This document shows positions 3,270-5,907 of a DNA stretch of 5,907 nt, piece after piece. Made by a program: the position numbers and the translations under genes. The stretch comes from Anaerolineae bacterium (lineage in GTDB: Bacteria; Chloroflexota; Anaerolineae; B4-G1). The notes beneath the pieces were generated by a model, which made no database searches, was not told where the DNA came from, and saw nothing but the letters and a program-made list of their open reading frames with translations. The DNA lies in the NCBI GenBank assembly GCA_030612185.1, contig JAUWOI010000295.1, forward strand, positions 1 through 5,907. Direction: 5' to 3'. Position 1 is the stretch's first letter; every line of letters begins with the position of its first letter.

Positions 3270-5907
3270 ATGGAAACATTCCTGAACAAACCCTTGAGCA
3301 GCCTCATCCGACTGGATTGGGAGAAGACTCTCTACATCATTCTTATTATCCTGGCCCTCCCCACGCGGCTGTGGGGCCTGGGTGACCGGGCGCAGAGCCA
3401 CGATGAGAGTCTGCACACTCAGTATTCCTGGTATCTGTACGCCGGGCGGGGCTTCCAACATACGCCGATGATGCACGGGCCGTTTCTCTTTCACGCCACA
3501 GCCTTCTCCTATTTCCTCCTCGGCGACAACGACTTCACTGCCCGGTTGCCGGTTGCGCTGATCGGGGTGGCGATAGTAGCCTTGCCCTATCTGCTGCGCC
3601 GCTGGCTGGGCCGCGCTGGCGCGCTCGCCACTTCGTTCCTGCTCCTCATCTCCCCCTCCATCGCTTACTACTCCCGTTACATCCGCCACGACATCCCGGT
3701 CATGCTCTGGTTCCTCATCACCATCTTCGCCGTCTTCTCCTACCTCCACGACGGCCGCAAGCACTGGCTCTACCTGATGGCGGCTGGCATCTCGCTCGCG
3801 TTCGCCACCAAAGAGGTCGCCTTCATTTATCACGCTATCCTGGGCCTCTTTCTCGTCGGCCTGTTCGTGCTCCGGCTGTGGGAGTACCAGTGGTCGCGCA
3901 AGAGTCTCTACTGGTACTTCCTGATCGCCCTGGCCATGACCGGATTGGGGTTGGCTCTCCTGCTGATGGGAGTACTCCAGGCGGGTGAGGATGGCGTACC
4001 TCCCTGGTGGACCTTCACCGGCGGGATGTTGGCTGTGCTTGCTCTTGCCATCGCCGCCTTTATCCTGGTCACCCGTGTCGGGCGCGACCTGCACAACTAT
4101 CGTTGTTTCGACCTCATCATCGTCCTGGGAACCCTCTGCCTGCCATTTTTCGCACCGATCCCGATCAGGATCGTGGGTCTGAAGCCTCTCGACTACACTG
4201 CCCCGACGTTCTACTACTCGGCGGCCATTACCGGCGCGATGTTGTTGATCTCGGCCGGCATCGGCCTGGCGTGGGGCTGGCGACGCTGGAGTATCGTGGC
4301 AGCCATCCACTACGCCATCTTCGTCGTGCTCTACACCACCGTCTTCACAAACGGCACCGGCATCGCCAGCGGGCTGGTCGGCTCGCTGGGCTACTGGCTG
4401 GTGCAGCAGGAGGTAGAGCGGGGTGGGCAACCCTGGTACTACTACCTGCTGGTGATGGTGCCTCTTTACGAGTACCTGCCACTGCTACTAGCCCTCATCA
4501 CTCCCATCTATCTGGCCATCCGTAAACCCAAATCTCAAACCCCAAGACCCGACGCACGCAATTTGGGAATTGGGGATTTGGGAATTGGGAATTGGGAATT
4601 GGGATTTGTTACTTTCCTTCTCTGGTGGACCGCGCTCGCCTGGACCGTGTACTCCTACGCGGGCGAGAAGATGCCCTGGCTCACTGTGCACCTGGCTCTG
4701 CCGATGATCCTGCTGGGGGGCTGGTTGGTGGGACGGCTGATCGAGGGGACGGATTGGCGGCGGGTGCTGCAACGCCGGGCCTGGTCATTGGCGCTCATTG
4801 CCCCTCCGTTCACCATGGCATTGGTGATGCTCATCAGCACGACTCTGGCGGGTCCATTCCAGGGACACGAACTGGCACAGTTGAACCTCACCGGCCAGTT
4901 CCTGGGCGGGCTGATCGGCACGCTGGCCTTCGGCGCCTGGTTGGTCTACCTGGTGCGGCGCAGCGGATGGCGCGTGGCCGTGCGTTTCCTGTTGTTCGTC
5001 GCGCTGCTCCTGCCGGTGCTGCTCACCATCCGCACAGCCTATCGCTTCTGCTACATCAACTACGATTACCCGACCGAGTTCCTGGTCTACGCCCACGCGG
5101 GCTCGGCGGTCAAGGAAACTATGAACCAGATCGAGGAACTCTCGCGCCGCGCCGCTGGCGGCCCCAACCTGATCAAGGTCGCCTACGGTTCCGATGGCTC
5201 CTGGCCGTTCAACTGGTACCTGCGCGATTACCCCAATGCTGTCTTCTACGGCGAGCAGCCCTCGCGGGAGCAGATGGAGGCCCCCGTCGTCATCGCCGGA
5301 CGCCAGGAGTGGGACGCCGTGGCCCCCTACCTGGGCAATAATTACGTCGCCAACACTTACACCTTCTTGTGGTGGCCGATGGAGGACTACAAGAATATGA
5401 CCCGGGCGCGTCTCGTCCACGCCATCACCGACACCCAGACCAGCGCCGCGCTGTGGGACATCTGGTACAACCGCGATTACAGTCGCTACGATGAACTGAC
5501 CGGTAAGACACATACGCTCGACCAGTGGCCGCTGCGCAGCGAGTATCGCCTCTACGTTCGCCGCGACGTGGCGGCCCAGGCATGGGACCTGAGCACAACT
5601 GGCCCGGCGGAAATCGGCCCGACCGACCCCTACGCCGAAGGCTGGCAGGAACTGACCGCGCGGTTCGTGTTCGGCAGCGAGGGCTCCGCACCAGGCCAAC
5701 TCCTAAGTCCACGCGGCATCAAGATCGGCCCCGCTGGCTTCGTCTACGTCACTGATGGTGGTAACCACCGCATTCAGAAGTTCACTGCCGGCGGGAAGTT
5801 CGCCGCTGCCTGGGGAGTGCCCTCTACCATTGAGACGGAGACAGGGCTGCCCCGGGGTTTCAACGATCCCTGGGACGTCGCCGTCGCCCCCGACGGCGCG
5901 ATCTACG
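3270..5907 (+). CDS. TIGR03663-family (Agl23-like) GT-C membrane protein fused to NHL repeats, 3' partial
   Basis: The frame is open from ATG 3270 to the right edge (879 residues visible, no stop). The family's invariant features are present: DE at 45-46 (SHDESLH), HGP at 69-71, and conserved arginines, probably R92 (ARLP) and R136/R139 (YSRYIRHD). N-terminal resemblance to PMT-type GT-C glycosyltransferases, with an acidic first outer loop, suggests transfer of sugar from a lipid carrier; this is not proven for the family. About a dozen hydrophobic segments lie between residues 20 and 590, including the AGEKMPWL motif (464-471). An outer domain (about 595-795) contains WYLRDY (649-654). From about 799 a first NHL repeat follows (SPRGIKIGP, GFVYVTDGGNHRIQKF, 813-838) and a second begins at about 864 (FNDPWDVAVAPDG), so a beta-propeller probably continues past the window. 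A heptamer array encodes a loop at about 431-446. The weak AGGA 11 bases upstream supports this start. Confidence 0.92.
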   Translation, partial: METFLNKPLSSLIRLDWEKTLYIILIILALPTRLWGLGDRAQSHDESLHTQYSWYLYAGRGFQHTPMMHGPFLFHATAFSYFLLGDNDFTARLPVALIGVAIVALPYLLRRWLGRAGALATSFLLLISPSIAYYSRYIRHDIPVMLWFLITIFAVFSYLHDGRKHWLYLMAAGISLAFATKEVAFIYHAILGLFLVGLFVLRLWEYQWSRKSLYWYFLIALAMTGLGLALLLMGVLQAGEDGVPPWWTFTGGMLAVLALAIAAFILVTRVGRDLHNYRCFDLIIVLGTLCLPFFAPIPIRIVGLKPLDYTAPTFYYSAAITGAMLLISAGIGLAWGWRRWSIVAAIHYAIFVVLYTTVFTNGTGIASGLVGSLGYWLVQQEVERGGQPWYYYLLVMVPLYEYLPLLLALITPIYLAIRKPKSQTPRPDARNLGIGDLGIGNWELGFVTFLLWWTALAWTVYSYAGEKMPWLTVHLALPMILLGGWLVGRLIEGTDWRRVLQRRAWSLALIAPPFTMALVMLISTTLAGPFQGHELAQLNLTGQFLGGLIGTLAFGAWLVYLVRRSGWRVAVRFLLFVALLLPVLLTIRTAYRFCYINYDYPTEFLVYAHAGSAVKETMNQIEELSRRAAGGPNLIKVAYGSDGSWPFNWYLRDYPNAVFYGEQPSREQMEAPVVIAGRQEWDAVAPYLGNNYVANTYTFLWWPMEDYKNMTRARLVHAITDTQTSAALWDIWYNRDYSRYDELTGKTHTLDQWPLRSEYRLYVRRDVAAQAWDLSTTGPAEIGPTDPYAEGWQELTARFVFGSEGSAPGQLLSPRGIKIGPAGFVYVTDGGNHRIQKFTAGGKFAAAWGVPSTIETETGLPRGFNDPWDVAVAPDGAIY
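4565..4607 (+). repeat. Heptamer array GGGAATT inside gene 3
   Basis: Four perfect GGGAATT units plus an 8-base GGGGATTT variant and a closing GGGATTT form this tract. It reads in frame as LGIGDLGIGNWELGF (about residues 432-446), a low-complexity linker between a membrane segment ending near IYLAIRK and the one before AGEKMPWL. Three heptamers equal seven codons, so only changes by multiples of three units keep the frame. Confidence 0.9.

Noticed and set aside
3240..4430. 396-codon open frame on the minus strand
   Set aside because: Its product is a low-complexity mix rich in Gln, Asp, Glu, His and Gly with no recognisable motif, and it lies opposite the well-supported TIGR03663 gene; it is an antisense shadow of high-GC coding DNA.
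4007..5341. Plus-strand open frames of 172 and 249 codons in another frame of gene 3
   Set aside because: They overlap the continuous frame 3270-5907 that carries all conserved motifs; their His/Arg/Pro-rich translations are typical out-of-frame readings.
4785..5699. 304-codon open frame on the minus strand
   Set aside because: It lies fully opposite conserved codons of gene 3, and its translation shows no domain or membrane pattern of its own.

Overview
The window is high-GC DNA from what is most likely an uncultured member of the Chloroflexota (Anaerolineae-like). The main support is the side-by-side presence of a DUF2298/Chlor_Arch_YYY membrane protein and a TIGR03663 (Agl23-like) protein. 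These two families are known to co-occur, often as neighbours, in Chloroflexi and some archaea. The many short tandem repeats fit the same kind of genome. The assignment rests on remembered family knowledge, not on a search.

Layout, all on the + strand: (1) bases 1-1151 hold the C-terminal part of a DUF2298/YYY polytopic membrane protein. It enters from the left edge and carries a one-base frameshift near 883-885; the conserved C-terminus continues in another frame to a TGA at 1149-1151. (2) Ten bases later, 1162-2988 encode a 608-aa polytopic protein. It aligns by eye with the next gene but has lost the signature residues of that family. (3) 2989-3269 is a gene-free spacer. It holds a GGTT/TTAG tract, a G-rich stretch, a small element with 10-bp inverted ends (3067-3142), a REP-like hairpin of the GTCATTGCGAG type (3151-3238) and a degenerate heptamer array leading into the next start codon. 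(4) 3270 to the right edge encodes a TIGR03663-family GT-C-like membrane protein fused to C-terminal NHL repeats; it is cut off by the window.

The three proteins probably act together in the cytoplasmic membrane in an uncharacterised envelope glycosylation or lipid-linked sugar process. Each has many membrane segments and a soluble C-terminal part predicted to lie outside. The exact reaction is unknown for these families, so this is inference from GT-C similarity and gene neighbourhood.

The most striking pattern not explained by the genes is the density of 4-, 7- and 8-bp tandem repeats. They lie inside all three reading frames, mostly in predicted loops, and at the ends of gene 2, where they supply its start codon, its N-terminal tail and its stop codon. 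The heptamer AACAATG appears at the gene 1/gene 2 junction and, inverted, inside gene 2. No RNA gene, CRISPR array, transposase or clear promoter was seen.
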